Assembly (NCBI GenBank): GCA_013076295.1
Contig: RQOL01000616.1
Coordinates: 248,001-312,000, forward strand
Source of the DNA: Sanderia malayensis
Taxonomy: Eukaryota > Cnidaria > Scyphozoa > Semaeostomeae > Pelagiidae
Length of the DNA stretch: 64,000 bases
Reading direction: 5' to 3'
Shown here: positions 32,745-45,600 of the stretch, one piece after another
Numbering within the stretch: the first letter of the stretch is position 1
Layout: each line of letters starts with the position of its first letter
Made by a program: the position numbers and the translations under genes
The notes under the pieces: model-generated
What the model was told of the DNA's origin: nothing
The model's input: only the letters and a program-made list of their open reading frames with translations
Database searches by the model: none

Positions 32745-33681
32745 TGACTGTACAGTCATGGAGATGATACTGAATGACCGTACATCTATACCTGCTGCCA
32801 GAATTGAGCGCTGGAACTTCCTTATTGAAGATTACACTTTCAATGTGATCCACACAAAAGGCTATCAAAACCCTTCAGATTTTTCATCTTGTCACACCAG
32901 TGATCAAACGCCCGGGACTTCCGAAAATCCAGCCGATGAATGTGTACAATAACTGCTACTTTGCAGACACTCTGTGAAACTATCAGCACAGATTCCTGGC
33001 AATCTATCGGTGACCCTGCAATTTCTGCAAGTAACAATGCTTAGATACAACTCAATGAATTGAAAGCTTTTCAAAAGATTTGGGATGAACTTACTATAAA
33101 TGCTGATTCTACTATTATTCTTCATGGTTTAAAAATTATTATTCCACTGACACTTCGCCAAGGGGCACTGCATCTCGCGCATGAGGGACATCAAATCCTA
33201 ATCAAAACTAAACGATTAATACTTGAAAAAGTATGGTCAAACCCTGACATTGATAAGATGGCCAAAAACACCATTGATCAATGTCTGGCCTCTCAAGCCA
33301 ATAGTCAACAAAAACGTCAAGAGCCTTTAACAATGTCCACGTTAGCTACCGGACGCACCATTGAACATGGTCCACGTTGATTTTTGTGAACCCTTTCCTA
33401 CTGGAGAACTTATTTTGATGGTCATTGACGCTTACTCTCGATTTCCAGAAGTGGGCATTATACATTCTACGTTCACTCACCCATTTATGCGCAAATTGAA
33501 CCGCATCTTTGTCACACATAGCCTACCAGGCGTTATTAAAAGTGACAATGGCTCTCATTTTAATAGCGACGAACTTGTTATATTTATGACGGAAAATAGT
33601 ATAAAAAATGAAAGAATCACCCCTCTATGGCCACAGGCTAACTCGCAAGCTGAAAGCTTTATGAAACATATCACCAAGTCA
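32745..33681 (+). pseudogene. Ty3/Gypsy pol remnant: RNase H end and integrase, 5' half
   Basis: Starts in the end of RNase H (I-E-R-W-N-F-L...K-G-Y-Q-N-P-S-D). The integrase zinc domain follows (H-L-A-H-E-G-H-Q...Q-C-L-A-S, with Cys to Ser at one ligand), then the core (V-D-F, K-S-D-N-G-S-H, A-N-S-Q-A-E). At 33682-33689 the reading stops at an 8-bp duplication and resumes 4.5 kb later. Several frame changes. Confidence 0.8.
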
Positions 33682-34163
33682 ATAAGATCAGTGGGCAAAA
33701 ACGGTGGTAACGGGGGCCAAAATGGCCCAAAAATAAAAGTTATCTGGTTTTGTTGAAAATTCACTTCTAGAGTAATTCAAAGGTGCTGAATTCGAATCTG
33801 AAGTCGAAATTTGAAAAATTTTCATTTTGGGGGCAAAAACGGGGCTAAAATGTGTGACATGTTGAAATTTGAAAAAAATGAACATGATGAAAACTTTTAA
33901 TATTTCTAATTTTCTGTTACAGAATCGGAAAATCTTACTTACTTTTCAAAGAGAAGTCCAACAGTTATCCAATAATTATTTTGAAGAAAAATGTGTGAAC
34001 AGACTATAAAGATAGCTTTCAATACAGTTTCGAAATATAGTTGGCATGCTTTATCAAATTATAACAAAAACTAACTTACAATGATAGCTTCAAAGATAAT
34101 TTAAAACCAACGTTCTCTCTCTAAAACCATCGTTCCAGCGTTCCCTCTCATACAAGATTGTCA

Positions 34164-35991
34164 TCACCAATCATACACATCAGCTTCTTGCGATTGACTG
34201 CTTTGCAAATCATATTCCTTTTGCACATGATATTCATTCCAGCATTGCCCTTTCGTATTTGGAGAACAGAGGACAAGTGGATGTTCAGCGCTAGAACACT
34301 TGATGCACTTGAATGATGATTTCCTTTTGCAAATGCGGCATCTGAGCCTTCTATCTCCACTTCCTGTATCGGACTGAAGAATCTTTCCAGCTTCATGACT
34401 TCCCTTTCTGGGAGACATCAAGGTTGCGGTGAGAGGTCTTCTATGCTTTGTTTGGGTGTTTGGTTGATAGTGCAACACCTCATTGCGACCATTGGTTTTT
34501 CTGTACATGGCATACCACGTACGTATTACAGAAAATCTGAATGCACTTTGAGACTTGGCATCTTTGGACATCCTCAGCGTGAGTTGGTCGCTGTTGCGCC
34601 ACAAAGTATGTCCATTTACCAGAACATACATCTCGCAAAGATTATCAAAGACTCTACTCTGTTTGCGGATGCTCCTGAATTCGCTATTATAATAGGATAA
34701 CTGCTGGTTTGATTTATCTACCCAGCCGTATATCTCTCTGTACAAACGAGCGACCAATGGAACATGGATGACTGGCCTTTCTGCACCTTGATTCACATCT
34801 ATTGGTTGCCAAAATTCCCTTCCAGACTCGACTCCGTTATCAAGGAACGTGGCAGCATTGTTGTCGTTCCATTATGTTATTGTTAAATCTCTACAGTGCA
34901 ACGTTTTTGAAAAACCTCGCACAAAATGTCTGGCTTGTATCACATTTACCTTGTGATTCTTAGGTAGATGTTTAGTGCTTCCACGCTGGGTTGCAATAAT
35001 TTGTGTTTCCCACAGCTCTCGAGCATCTTTTAGTAGGTCAATGGTGGGGAACCCACTGTCCATAACAACCAATCTGCCATTATTTTTCAGACCTGACAGC
35101 AGCTGGTCAACAATTTCGTAGTTCTTTCCTCGTTGTGGGTTAGGTTTTCTTCCCTACCTTGACGACATGATTGTAAACAAAGTTGCCACCCAGTTCCCCT
35201 CTGTCACTAATTTTACAAACTGTCCAGCCCATACCAACTGGTTTGTCAGGATTACGCGATTTGTATGGATTTCTTTTACTTTTAGATCTTATGCGTCCTT
35301 CATCAATACAAAGTTTCTGACCAACAGACCAAAATTTGTTCACTTTTTCTCGCAGATAAGCTACTCCAGCATTTATGTTTTGCAGCGGGTGGAAACTTTC
35401 GCTGTCTCGTGTTGGTAGCGATGAAGGTTTGACAACACGAAAGTGCTTCAGCATTAGTCGAAAAATATCCAGTGTCGTGATCTTTTTTACTTCTGGCTGA
35501 GTTTTCAGCGGATCATCACTCCATGCCCATTTCATCTGCGGCAATTGTAACATTTTTATGTGCCACTTGATCGCAAAAAAGCCACGTACAAACCAGATTC
35601 CTTTTTCGTTTCTTGGAATGCTCCCAATTTTTTCAACGAAGTTTTGGTCATGCTCTCCGTGCTCATTTGTCGCATCTATACAGTTAAGAATAAATTCTTC
35701 ATCCATGACAGCTTCAACAATGTCGCTTGGCTTTGTGTCTTCGTCGAATGGTACTGTTACATTTCCATAGTCGGGAATGTTTTGGTTTACGAGACTGGAC
35801 GTATCATCAAGATGATCATTCTTTGTTGTTGACCAATAGCAGCAACCATCGGTATCGTCATCGCTCACAACTCCAGGAGGGTCATATCCATCACTCGAGT
35901 CACTATTATATTCGTCGTCAGAAGCATCTTCATCAGAAGAAAAGATATCACCTTCACTTTCATCATCTTCAGACGAACTTCCAGAATTCAT
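34164..35991 (-). pseudogene. piggyBac-like transposase, broken
   Basis: A cut-and-paste DDE transposase of the piggyBac type. The chosen start (35991) opens directly into an acidic Ser/Asp-rich N-terminus (S-S-S-E-D-D-E-S-E-G-D). The conserved core follows (I-W-F-V-R-G-F-F, D-E-G-R-I-R-S-K-S), then V-V-M-D-S-G-F-P (second Asp region) and W-N-D-N-N-A-A-T (third Asp region). A C-terminal Cys-rich zinc domain (C-R-I-C-K-R-K...C-I-K-C...C-S-P-N...C-W-N-E-Y-H) completes it. A frameshift near 35150 and a TAA near 34873 interrupt it. Length before decay would be about 600 residues, the family norm. Confidence 0.85.
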
Positions 35992-36149
35992 TTCAGGGTA
36001 GAAACAACAAATACAGCCAACAGGAAAAACATTTAAAAAAGATAATAAGATAGAAATGATGACAACCAAAAATTGACGTTTTCCCGCCAAAACTTCATTA
36101 GTTAGTGCCCAGTCCTCTTTTCAAGTGATATAGTGATAGTGATGATAAA

Positions 36150-36909
36150 TGCTACAAAAATCGATGCGACAAATGAGCACGGAGAGCATGATCACAACTT
36201 CGTCACCTTCGTCACATGCTGTCACGTTCCTCAATAACGGAGTCGAGTCTGGAAGGGAATTTTGGCACCAATAGATGTGAATCAAGGTGCAGAAAGGCCA
36301 GTCATCTATGTTCCATTGGTCGCTCGTTTGTACAGAGAGATATACGGCTGGGTAGATAAATCAAACCAGCAGTTATCCTGTTATAATAGCGAATTCAGGA
36401 GCATCCGCAAACAGAGTAGAGTCTTTGATAATCTTTGCGAGATGTATGTTCTGGTAAATGGACATACTTTGTGGCGCAACAGCGACCAACTCACGCTGGG
36501 GATGTCCAAAGATGCCAAGTCTCAAAGTGCATTCAGATTTTCTGTAATACGTACGTGGTATGCCATGTACAGAAAAACCAATGGTCGCAATGAGGTGTTG
36601 CACTATCAACCAAACACCCAAACAAAGCATAGAAGACCTCTCACCGCAACCTTGATGTCTCCCAGAAAGGGAAGTCATGAAGCTGGAAAGATTCTTCAGT
36701 CCGATACAGGAAGTGGAGATAGAAGGCTCAGATGCCGCATTTGCAAAAGGAAATCATCATTCAAGTGCATCAAGTGTTCTAGCGCTGAACATCCACTTGT
36801 CCTTTGTTCTCCAAATACGAAAAGGCAATGCTGGAATGAATATCATGTGCAAAGGGAATATGATTTGCAAAGCAGTCAATCGCAAGAAGCTGATGTGTAT
36901 GATTGGTGA
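36150..36909 (+). pseudogene. Inverted, internally deleted copy of the piggyBac transposase
   Basis: Plus strand: a short N-terminal-side scrap (A-T-N-E-H-G-E-H-D, 36160-36190) is joined to the last third of the transposase (36262-36909, nearly identical to the minus-strand gene, including the Cys-rich domain). The middle, with the first and second catalytic regions, is deleted. This makes the composite's arms carry the transposase 3' end in both orientations. Confidence 0.85.
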
Positions 36910-37186
36910 TGACAATCTTGTATGAGAGGGAACGCTGGAACGATGGTTTTAGAGAGAGAACGTTGGTTTTAATTTATTTTTGAAGCTATCATTGTAAGTT
37001 AGTTTTTGTTATAATTTGATAAAGCATGCCAACTATATTTCGAAACTGTATTGAAAGCTATCTTTATAGTCTGTTCACACATTTTTCTTCAAATAACTAT
37101 TGGATAACTGTTGGACTTCTCTTTGAAAAATAAGTAAGATTTTCCGATTCTGTAACAGAAAACTAGAAATATTAAAGGTTTTCATC

Positions 37187-37520
37187 ATGTTCATTTTTTT
37201 CAAATTTCAACATGTCACACATTTTAGCCCCGTTTTTGCCCCCAAAATGGAAAATTTTCAAATTTCGACTTCAGATTCGAATTCAGCACCTTTGAATTAC
37301 TCTAGAAGTGAATTTTCAACAAAACCAAAGAACTTCTATTTTTTGGCCATTTTGGCCCCCGTTACCCCCGTTTTTGCCCCCAAAATGAAAATTTTTCAAA
37401 TTCCGACTTCAGTTTTTCTAATTTAGCACCCTTGAGTTACCCTAGAAGTGAATTTTCAATGATATCAAAGAACTTTAATTTTTGGGCCATTTTGACCCCC
37501 GTTACCCCCGTTTTTGGCCC
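37187..37520. repeat. ~130-bp tandem units at the right arm of the composite
   Basis: The block CCCCCGTTACCCCCGTTTTTG recurs at about 37359 and 37496, with GCACC(T/C)TTGA(A/G)TTAC and AGAAGTGAATTTTCAA between. One inverted copy is at 33692-33850. Units are ~130 bp. Confidence 0.7.
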
Positions 37521-38153
37521 GTAAATGAAACAACTTTTGGTCACAACTGACACACAAAGATTAAGTAAGTAAATTAAGTACGGGCAGTAGCGTGAACAAC
37601 CAATAAGAAGCTTCAATTCTGCTTCCCTCAACTCAGTTTTGCACCACTCAAGGAAGATCAACCAATGAAAATGCATATTGAGGGGAGCAAGATTGATTTT
37701 CAGGGGGTAACTCGGGGTGCCTGTAGATGTAAAATAACTGTATCAGCACGCGTGACGCGTGTATCAATGTCAATGTGGCGAATTCCATCCACCTTGATTA
37801 TGTTTTGGAATTAAATTTTCAATAGGCCTAAGCATTTGATAAAACATATTCACCGAATTGGAAACCGTAAAAGTACTGCTTTAAAGTAATTCAATTTTTT
37901 AAATTGAGGTGACTTTGAATTTGATAATGCAAGGAATGAAAGAGTTTGCTGAGATGTGAATATAATATGTTAAAGAAACACGATTTCAATTTAAGCTGTC
38001 TGTTGATTGTTTTCCTCATTTCACACTCAGCTCAGTGCTTCCATGGTTTCTACAAATATGGGTGTGGCCATTATTTTAATAAGAAATTGGGTGGGGTCAA
38101 AGCCACCAGCCGCCGTTATGCACCCCTCAGATTTTTAGCTTGATCCGCCCCTG

Positions 38154-38723
38154 ATAAGATCTGCATATTGTGAAGCAAAAACTGGAAGAAAGAAATGTAC
38201 CGGTTTCTACTCAACTATCGCTCTACCCCACACGGTACTACAGAATATTCGCCAGCTTAACCCTAATTAATCGGAAAATTAAGAATAAATTGCCCTGACG
38301 CTTTCGGCCTCATCGCGCTGAGATAACCATGAAAAATTACTAGAAACAGATAAACTCGCCAAAGAGAAAATGAAGAACTCCGCTGATCGTACAATTCATA
38401 CAAAGAAATCTGATGATGCTGTCCTTGTAAAAGAAAGGAAAATCACTGAATTCTCAACCACATTCAATCCAGTATTGCATCAAATAATAAGAAATAAGGG
38501 CAGCATGCTGACAATGAAAAGCATTCATGGTCATTACATTACGCGGAATATCTCCTTCTTCAACAGGATAAAATTTGACTTTGATCTTGAATTATTTCAT
38601 GATTATGACGATGATATAAATAAACCAAATATTAACGACATCGAGTGTGTGGAAGGCCCTGGGTATCCAGAGAGAGAAAGACGACAAGTACTTCGGCTGG
38701 GACATAAAATTTATGTTAAGTAA
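38154..38723 (+). pseudogene. Ty3/Gypsy integrase C-terminal half, continuing after insertion
   Basis: Begins at the second ATAAGATC and reads N-W-K-K-E-M-Y-R-F-L-L-N-Y-R-S-T-P-H, the direct continuation of the core. A frame at 38370-38723 then has V-L-V-K-E-R-K and F-N-P-V-L-H-Q-I-I, the integrase C-terminal fold. In-frame stops near 38250 and 38330 show decay. Confidence 0.75.
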
Positions 38724-38869
38724 CGTTGAAGATACAATAAATATTTTAAAAAATCTGTCAATCATTGTACATTGCTAGTTAGTTGCGTATCAGAAGATTA
38801 TGATTACACATCAACGGGCGTACTTTCTCCATCGCAATCTTATAACAGAAACATTATATGCAGTTTGTC

Positions 38870-39893
38870 CATAGTCTAATTCTATTCGAGCTATTCCTGT
38901 CCCAGGTAAAACAGCGCCCACTGCAGCTCCCCCACTATTGCGTATAGTACTATTACCCTTTGGATTTCCTGCCATATTTGAAAGTGATCAAGATGGAGAA
39001 TTTCTCAATGCTATCAATACTTCATTTCCTAGCATGAAACATGTCTCCACATCTTGTTCTCAGCCACGCTTAAACGGTGGTACTAACGTCTACATCGCTT
39101 CCTTAATTCCGCAATGGGCATCTATTGTGAACAGAACAGCATCAAGCTAGCTGGGAAGAATTTCTACAACCTTCTCTCTATGCACACAATACATCTCCTA
39201 TTTCAGGAATTTCAGACATCACTCAATTTTATCTTGCCGTTGGAATTGACGCCCCTTCACAGGAGTCTTTGTCTCTTCAGCTTCCCTCTCACCGTCTCCC
39301 AGCTGTCCAGTACGCACATTATTTGCTCAAACACATGAAAGATGCTCAAACACAGTTTTCTCACATCAAATCGGATCTTCATCGTCGCAAGAGAGAACTA
39401 TGCGACTCAACATCACGTGATATTCACGTCCAAGAGAGAAAAATTGTCTTTCTCCGTACGGATTTACTTCCTCCGGCAGTGTGTCTTGGTTTGTTTGTAA
39501 TTTTGATGGCCCATTTGTCGTCACAGGTCATCCCTACAACCGCTCAGATTTGCTCACGTTACGTAACATAACCACCGGACAGGACTTTCCTCGCCCTGTC
39601 AACATTGAAAAGATTGTCGTCATCCCGATCCCGATTCTTCTGATTTGCGCCTCCCTGAAGATGCAATTTCTGAGCCTGCTCAAACACCCTCACCCCAAGC
39701 CTCAACTATTATGCCAGACATCGTTCTTGTTGCTCATCAATTTGGAAAATATCTCAATTCTCTCCCTTCTAAATCTGCGATTTCATCTCAAACTTGTAAG
39801 TTCATCTATGAACACCTTCCAGCTGCACGACAACTCTTAGCTACTCATGGCAGACTTCGAGGACTCGTCAAAGCTTTTCCGTATTTGTAATTG
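38870..39893 (+). pseudogene. Third Ty3/Gypsy copy: integrase to end of pol
   Basis: Text F-G-F-P-A-I-F-E-S-D-Q-D-G-E-F (second catalytic Asp region, degenerate) at 38955 is followed in changing frames by F-Y-L-A-V-G-I-D-A-P near 39230, a helical linker, and N-F-D-G-P-F-V-V-T-G-H-P (integrase C-terminal fold) near 39490. A Ser/Pro-rich tail stops at 39888-39890. Several frameshifts. It is distinct from the copy ending at 38723, which abuts it. Confidence 0.7.
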
Positions 39894-40765
39894 GATGTTG
39901 GCGCACATGGTGGAACTTATGTCATGTCTTTAAGCTCTGACTTATTCTCTAAGCTCTAATCTACATTGCTTTCCTTTGCTAACTTTTGCTGCTATTACTA
40001 GCAAAAAAAAATTTTATTATAATACGTATCATACCCAATGGACAATTTATAATCTTTGTATCGCATTTTAAAAATATTATCCTGTATCGTATCTTTAACA
40101 AAAAAGGGAACTTCGTCATATTTTTTGATTGAAAGGGTAGGCTGTAACAGGATTACATTACGTTATCATAGAGCCTCGTAATCAAGAAATTATTGTAATC
40201 GCGTGTTTCATGCCAATCAATGTCAATCATTAATTGTATAGTATAAATAGCTTTATCAATTGTAATTCATTCATTTTTATTCTCATTTTCTTATGTTGAT
40301 ATTTGATTGTCACATATTCGCACGAACAGAGTCTTTTTGAGTTCAGTTACGTAATGGTAGCTCTACCACCATTACAACAGCTTTAAGCAGCTCTTGGCAA
40401 ATTTCCGAAACTCATCAAAGCTTTTCCATATCTGCAATTGGATGGTGGTATTGGTGGAACTTATGTTACGTGATTGAGCTCTGATTTATTCTCTAAGCTC
40501 TGATCTACCTTGCTTTAATTTGAAACTTTTGCTGCTATTACTTAACAAAAACAAAAAAATTGTAACTATATTATTTGTTATACCCAAAAGACAATTTATC
40601 ATCTTTTACCGTATTTTACCAATCTATTATCATGTATCGTCTCTTAAACAAAAAATAATAACTTCGTCATTTTGGGTACAAGGACTAGGCTGTAACTGGA
40701 TTACATTCTCATTATCACGTAGCCTCGTAGTCAAGTAATTTTGTAATTATCACGCGTCTCATTAC
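39840..40765 (+). repeat. Duplicated pol-end/LTR segment of the third Gypsy
   Basis: About 360 bp at 39840-40205 recurs directly at 40395-40760, including the last codons of pol (I/V-K-A-F-P-Y-L) and the following U3-like DNA. Between the copies (40210-40390) lies TATAAATAG at 40240 and sequence like an LTR R/U5. The second copy lacks that downstream part. It is probably two truncated LTR ends joined by recombination. Confidence 0.55.
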
Positions 40766-40891
40766 GCCCCACCAAAAAGTTGAAAATTCCTATTAGCTAC
40801 ACTTGGAAACCCTAACAGTACACACTCAGAATTTTTTTGCTTACGGGCGGGCTCCTCCATTAGCTGTTTCTACGGTACATATAACGAATAT

Positions 40892-42183
40892 TTAAAGGGC
40901 TTATCCAGCATGAAATGACATATCGATTGTTTTACGGAAATGGAGAGAACAAGATCTGAGTATCACCATGAACCTATTTTGAGTGTTTTCTGATAAGTAT
41001 ATGTATGTTTTTTTCAAGCTCAAACACACCCAGGTCTGTTGAAGAGCTATAACGTCAGTTTGATGACACGCGAATCATTTTTTATAGGGGTCAGTATGGG
41101 AAAATTTGGCCGCACGCCACAGTTTTTTTAATAACTCAACTTAGGCGACACCGATTTCAATTATCTCACCCCTGGCTAAAAGCGCGATATTTTTCTCTCA
41201 CATTATGAGTCAATTTTTGTTGCTTTCAATCAAAAACAGAAGTTTTAACAAACGTTGAAAAAAATAAAACATTCAAGATTTTGGTTCAGTTTGACGTCAG
41301 AATGAACCGAGCTATTGTTCTTCAACTATTGTTCTCTGAGGAAGAGCTGCCCGGCCTGTGTTGAAACAATGTCAGGCTAAAATCTTTTCAAAATGTCGGA
41401 TAGTAGTTCAAAACAAATAGTAGTTCAAAACAAATTCGTCTGACACGAAGGAGGAAGTCTTCTTGAGGATAGCGAAGAAGACGAAGACTATTCAGTAGTG
41501 AGTTTGCATAGACGAAACTCGCACGAAGGAGAACTTCTTGCAAGAAGACCCAGAGCTGGGTACGGTAGTGATGATAAAGAATCGGGTTGCGAAGGCCTAT
41601 CTCTGAAACAAGCTGGATGCCCGTTTGAAAATAAAACTTATGTTGGTAATTGGTTAGTTCATTTGTTATTTAATAAATTGTTGGAAACTGTTAAACATTG
41701 ATTCTATGGAATCATATGAGTTTTGTTCATTGTACTGTTTTGTCTTCAGTTGTTACGGTCTAATCCAGGTTTTTAGATGACTTTCGAGACTTATGGGGAG
41801 AGATGAATTAAGTGTTGGTCCAATTCGCGCTGTTCTGTTGGGTTCCCCTAAAACAAATGATCGACCATGAAATGCTTTTTTAATACTCTTTATTAGTATT
41901 TGTTTCCCTATTTTAAGTTGCATATTGACGTGACGTTGTTCAGCATGACCGGTTTGTTATTTTTGTTAGCCGTGTGTAGTACGCAAAGGTGTCTGGGAAT
42001 GCGCATCATTCTGACGTCAATTTCTTCAACAGAATTTGTCCAAATTCCCTATTTTCACAATGAATAACTCAAAAACTACAGAATCTTTTTATATTTTATC
42101 TGCAGCATGTTGATAAGCATGTTGAATTCTATACTTTTCAGCAAAAAAACTATATGTAATTTTAGACTGCATAAGCCCTTTAA
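40892..42183. mobile_element. 1.28-kb TIR element with TTAA duplication
   Basis: TTAA flanks both ends (40892-40895, 42180-42183). The ends AGGGCTTATCCAGC and GCATAAGCCCT are inverted, and weaker inverted similarity continues inward, including TGACGTCAGAATGA on both arms. TTAA targets are used by piggyBac and Kolobok elements; the ends do not start with CCC, so Kolobok is the better guess. Confidence 0.55.
41393..41701 (+). CDS. Short acidic ORF in the TTAA element
   Basis: From an ATG at 41393 (M-S-D-S-S-S) one stop near 41439 interrupts. An acidic frame (E-D-S-E-E-D-E-D-Y-S) and a basic one (R-R-P-R-A-G-Y-G-S-D-D) then run to TGA at 41699. It resembles the disordered N-terminus of many transposases; no catalytic domain follows. 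Family unknown. Confidence 0.35.
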
Positions 42184-42648
42184 AGCAGTTGCCAAAAATG
42201 AACTTGGTATGTCCAGTTCCAGTAGATTAGTTGTTCAGCATATAGTTTTATATATTTATGACCCCCCCCCCATAATTAGCCATTTATGTCAGTCCCTTGG
42301 TAGTACTGCCTGCTTTACCTGTTGAAATTATAACCGCACTTCGTGATCACCGACAGTAAATGTGTTTGCTACAAAGTAATCCATGCCAGCAGGTTGGCCA
42401 CCAAAATTCTTAAAATAACATTAACATGAATGTGGTTGCTGTGGATTTGATATTGTTTTCACAGATTAATGAAAAATTATTGGCTGGCGGTGAGCTCATA
42501 CATAGGAAACAAAAGAGGTGCCAAGTCAGACAGCATTTCCGAAGCACAGACCTTCGGACATTACTACACCCTGTGGATATATGTTATTCGGGTTGCCAGG
42601 CACGCAATGGATAAAACTCACCTTGTGGATATGGCCTGAAATTCCTTT

Positions 42649-45600
42649 AGCCTCATGGGATGCATTTTCTGAAATGAGTTTAAATTGCTATGAATTAGTG
42701 AGTCCATTTTTGCGTGGCTTAAATTGCATTATACTGCAATATTCAAAACTTCAACGAGTCCTAATTGCCAGAGAGATGGAGCAGACAAGCAAAGAAATTG
42801 AAACAAAAATCAGCACAACATGCAATTATTGTACACGATGTTTTATAAATATATCTAGTAAACAGTTTGTGCAGCATTTAAGGATCTTCCATCGGATAAG
42901 TATCCCTAGATCTGGCTTAACTAAGCAAATACTGGTAACTCAAACATTCTCATGAATTTTTATAGTTTTTATTAAATAGAAATTTGTTCTTCTGCATTGA
43001 ACTATTGATAAAATATATAAAGCTATATACTTGTTGGCTTAATTTACAGTCTTGTGGTTCTTGCCCATGCCAGACAAAAACTGGCAGAAAATTTAGAAAG
43101 CATTTACAAATGTTGCATGAGAGCAAGGAAGCCAAAGGAGACGCGGAGGGTAAAATATTTTTCTAGCCGTTATAATTGCTCGTTTTAATTATCAGGACGA
43201 TACATATTGGAATAGCATATTAGGAAAATAATCTATTTGATAAACATTATTTCAGGTTACTCGCAAGTTCTTCAACCAACTACGGATAATATTCATTTGG
43301 ATTTTGAGGAGAAGGCACATGACAGTAAGTTTAGTACTTCACAGTCGTTTTAACCAGAGTAAACATTATCATTTCTTGTCTTGAATATCAGGATACAGCG
43401 TATTGGGATAGGATATTATGAAAGTTATGCTATCTTAAATACGTCATTTCTCAATGGCTTGTTTTCAGGTTTCTCGCAAGTTCTTCAACCAAAACCAACT
43501 AGAAATAATATTCATTCAGGCCACGAGGAGAAGGCACATGACAGTAAGTTCAGTGCCCACTTTACTGTCGTTTTAGCTAGACAAGACATTATCATTTCTT
43601 GTCTTAAGTACCAGGATGCAACGAATCGGGATAGAATATCAAAAGAATATAGCTATTTGATAAACGTCATATTTCGATGCCTTTATTTTAGGTTGCTCGC
43701 AAGTTCTTCAACCAACTAAGGATAATATTCATTTAGATGACGACGAGGGGGCACCTGACAGTAAGTTTATTTCCTTACTGTGAGCTTGCCGGACTAGATA
43801 TGGTCTTTTATTGCCCTAACTACAAGAACGCAACGTATTGAGCTAGGATATTATAAGAATAGACCAATTGTGTAATGCCATACTGAAAATTAATTGCATC
43901 TAGTGAAACTTTACGCGAAACGCGAGCGACGCGTAACCTTATCTCCTTTTCACTCTGAAATTTTATTTTCTCGCAAGAATCATTGGCCGAGCCCGAGATG
44001 AAAGAGCCTGTGTCTGGTAGTAGCACGTGGCCAACAAACATTTTTGGTAAGGAACTACATTTTTTAGGAACACTCATGCCGTGGGCTTTATTATTTTGGC
44101 TGCTATCCTTTCCAGTAACTGGTAAATAATACATTGCTGTTATCAAATAAAAACAGCCTTTCCAACAATTGAACATTTTAACTAAATTGCTACTGACATT
44201 CAATTTTGCCTTTATTTATAAGAACATCCTAACTATTTTGTTTTTAGAACATCAACACCTTTTAACCCCTGAGGTAATGGCTAGAGCTTTTTCAGTTGCC
44301 ATGGTAAGTATTTAGTATAGCGTCTATTGTTCGCATAATAGATTTTACTAAAAAGGATGAAAAAGTTTGCATGTCTTTGCGCTTTGCGCTTTTTGTGCTA
44401 TAACTGCAATCGAACTGCCTAATCCATCTATATACATAAAATTAACAATCAGAATTGAATCAGGATGTGAAAGAAAATGACAAGGTGGGTATCTAAGGAC
44501 AAGTTAGATTTGGTGAGAAAACATGTTGATATGAAGATCTTAATATCTGGATTGTGATTGTCTGTGAAAGTTGTATTATTGTGAAAGCGAGCTGTTACAA
44601 GTATATCTCGTTATAAAATTTTTGAATGTTGTAAGGTGATAAATTGTTATACATAAATATCACTGCGTCCGCACAATATTCTCAAGCTATTTTCTTGTTT
44701 TGTCAGCAGCAACAAGCTCAACAAAAAGAAAAAATAGAAAACTCTCAATTGGTTGTGTCCTACAAATCTGTATGTGTAAAATCCCACTAACCGACTTCTT
44801 CATTTTAAATTTTCAAAATCTTCTTACGGTTGTATGACAATATATACTTATGTTTAGTCCATAGAGTACGACACAACTAAAATATTACAGCATCATTTAA
44901 ATAAGGAGGAATTAAAGAAATATATGGAGGGAGCAGAGATGCCATCAAAGATAAAAAAACTTGTCTGCAGGGAGCACTGCCAACACCTTTACAGACAACA
45001 TCAAGAAAGAAATCTTGGTCAGCAAAATGAGTTGTAAGTATTACCTGCAGATCTAAAAAAATTTTTATGCTACTTATAGGAGAGTATACCTAACAGTGTT
45101 TGTGTTTCTGCGCTATTAATAGTCTAATATGTTTCAGTTATCCAAGCACTGTTTTAAAAAAACAATTGGCAAGCCACTTGGTGAGGGAATTCCCAGACAT
45201 GGCCGATTGTGATGGTGGATACGTAAGTTGCTTCTCAGAATTTCAACATACCTTAAGCCTAGCGCACACAGCAGATTTTTGTCGCTAGCGACGAAGATTT
45301 TTGTCGCTGACGACAAAACACAATCCTCCGCACACAGCAAGATTTTTGTCGGGATCATGCCTGTCTTCGGTTTCCGAGACTCGCTTCCAATTTGGCGCCA
45401 ATTTACGTGCACGAGTTAATTGGGTTTACGTGCACGAGTTAATTTGGTACGAAGTGAAGTGATTCTTTTTTTAACTTGACTCACTGAAATAAAATATTTC
45501 TGGATTCAACTTCATATTATTACTGACTACTGAGACCTTGACCTCCTTGACGATGATATAAAAATATAAGCAGATGAACTGAAATCAACTTCAGTAAGGC

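Larger units (their letters stand above)
33690..38153. mobile_element. 4.5-kb composite insertion, 8-bp TSD, containing a piggyBac unit
   Basis: Flanked by ATAAGATC (33682-33689 and 38154-38161) precisely at the break in the Gypsy integrase. The right end, read inward, is CAGGGGCGGATCAAG, typical of hAT transposons, and 8 bp is the hAT duplication size. The left end (CAGTGGGC if one base is shared) resembles it only over a few bases. Inside are inverted arms of over 1 kb (about 33690-34863 and 36205-37385) with a piggyBac transposase between them. A piggyBac unit seems to have been captured in or inserted into a hAT-like element. Confidence 0.6.

Noticed and set aside
33690..33700. TTAA boundaries for the piggyBac unit
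   Set aside because: Inverted homology runs through the only nearby TTAA sites (about 33897 and 37171), so they are internal to the arms and not the edges.
34395..34700. 101-codon frames opposite the piggyBac transposase (also 36373-36678)
   Set aside because: Complement frames of the conserved transposase, identical in both copies only because the arms are inverted repeats.
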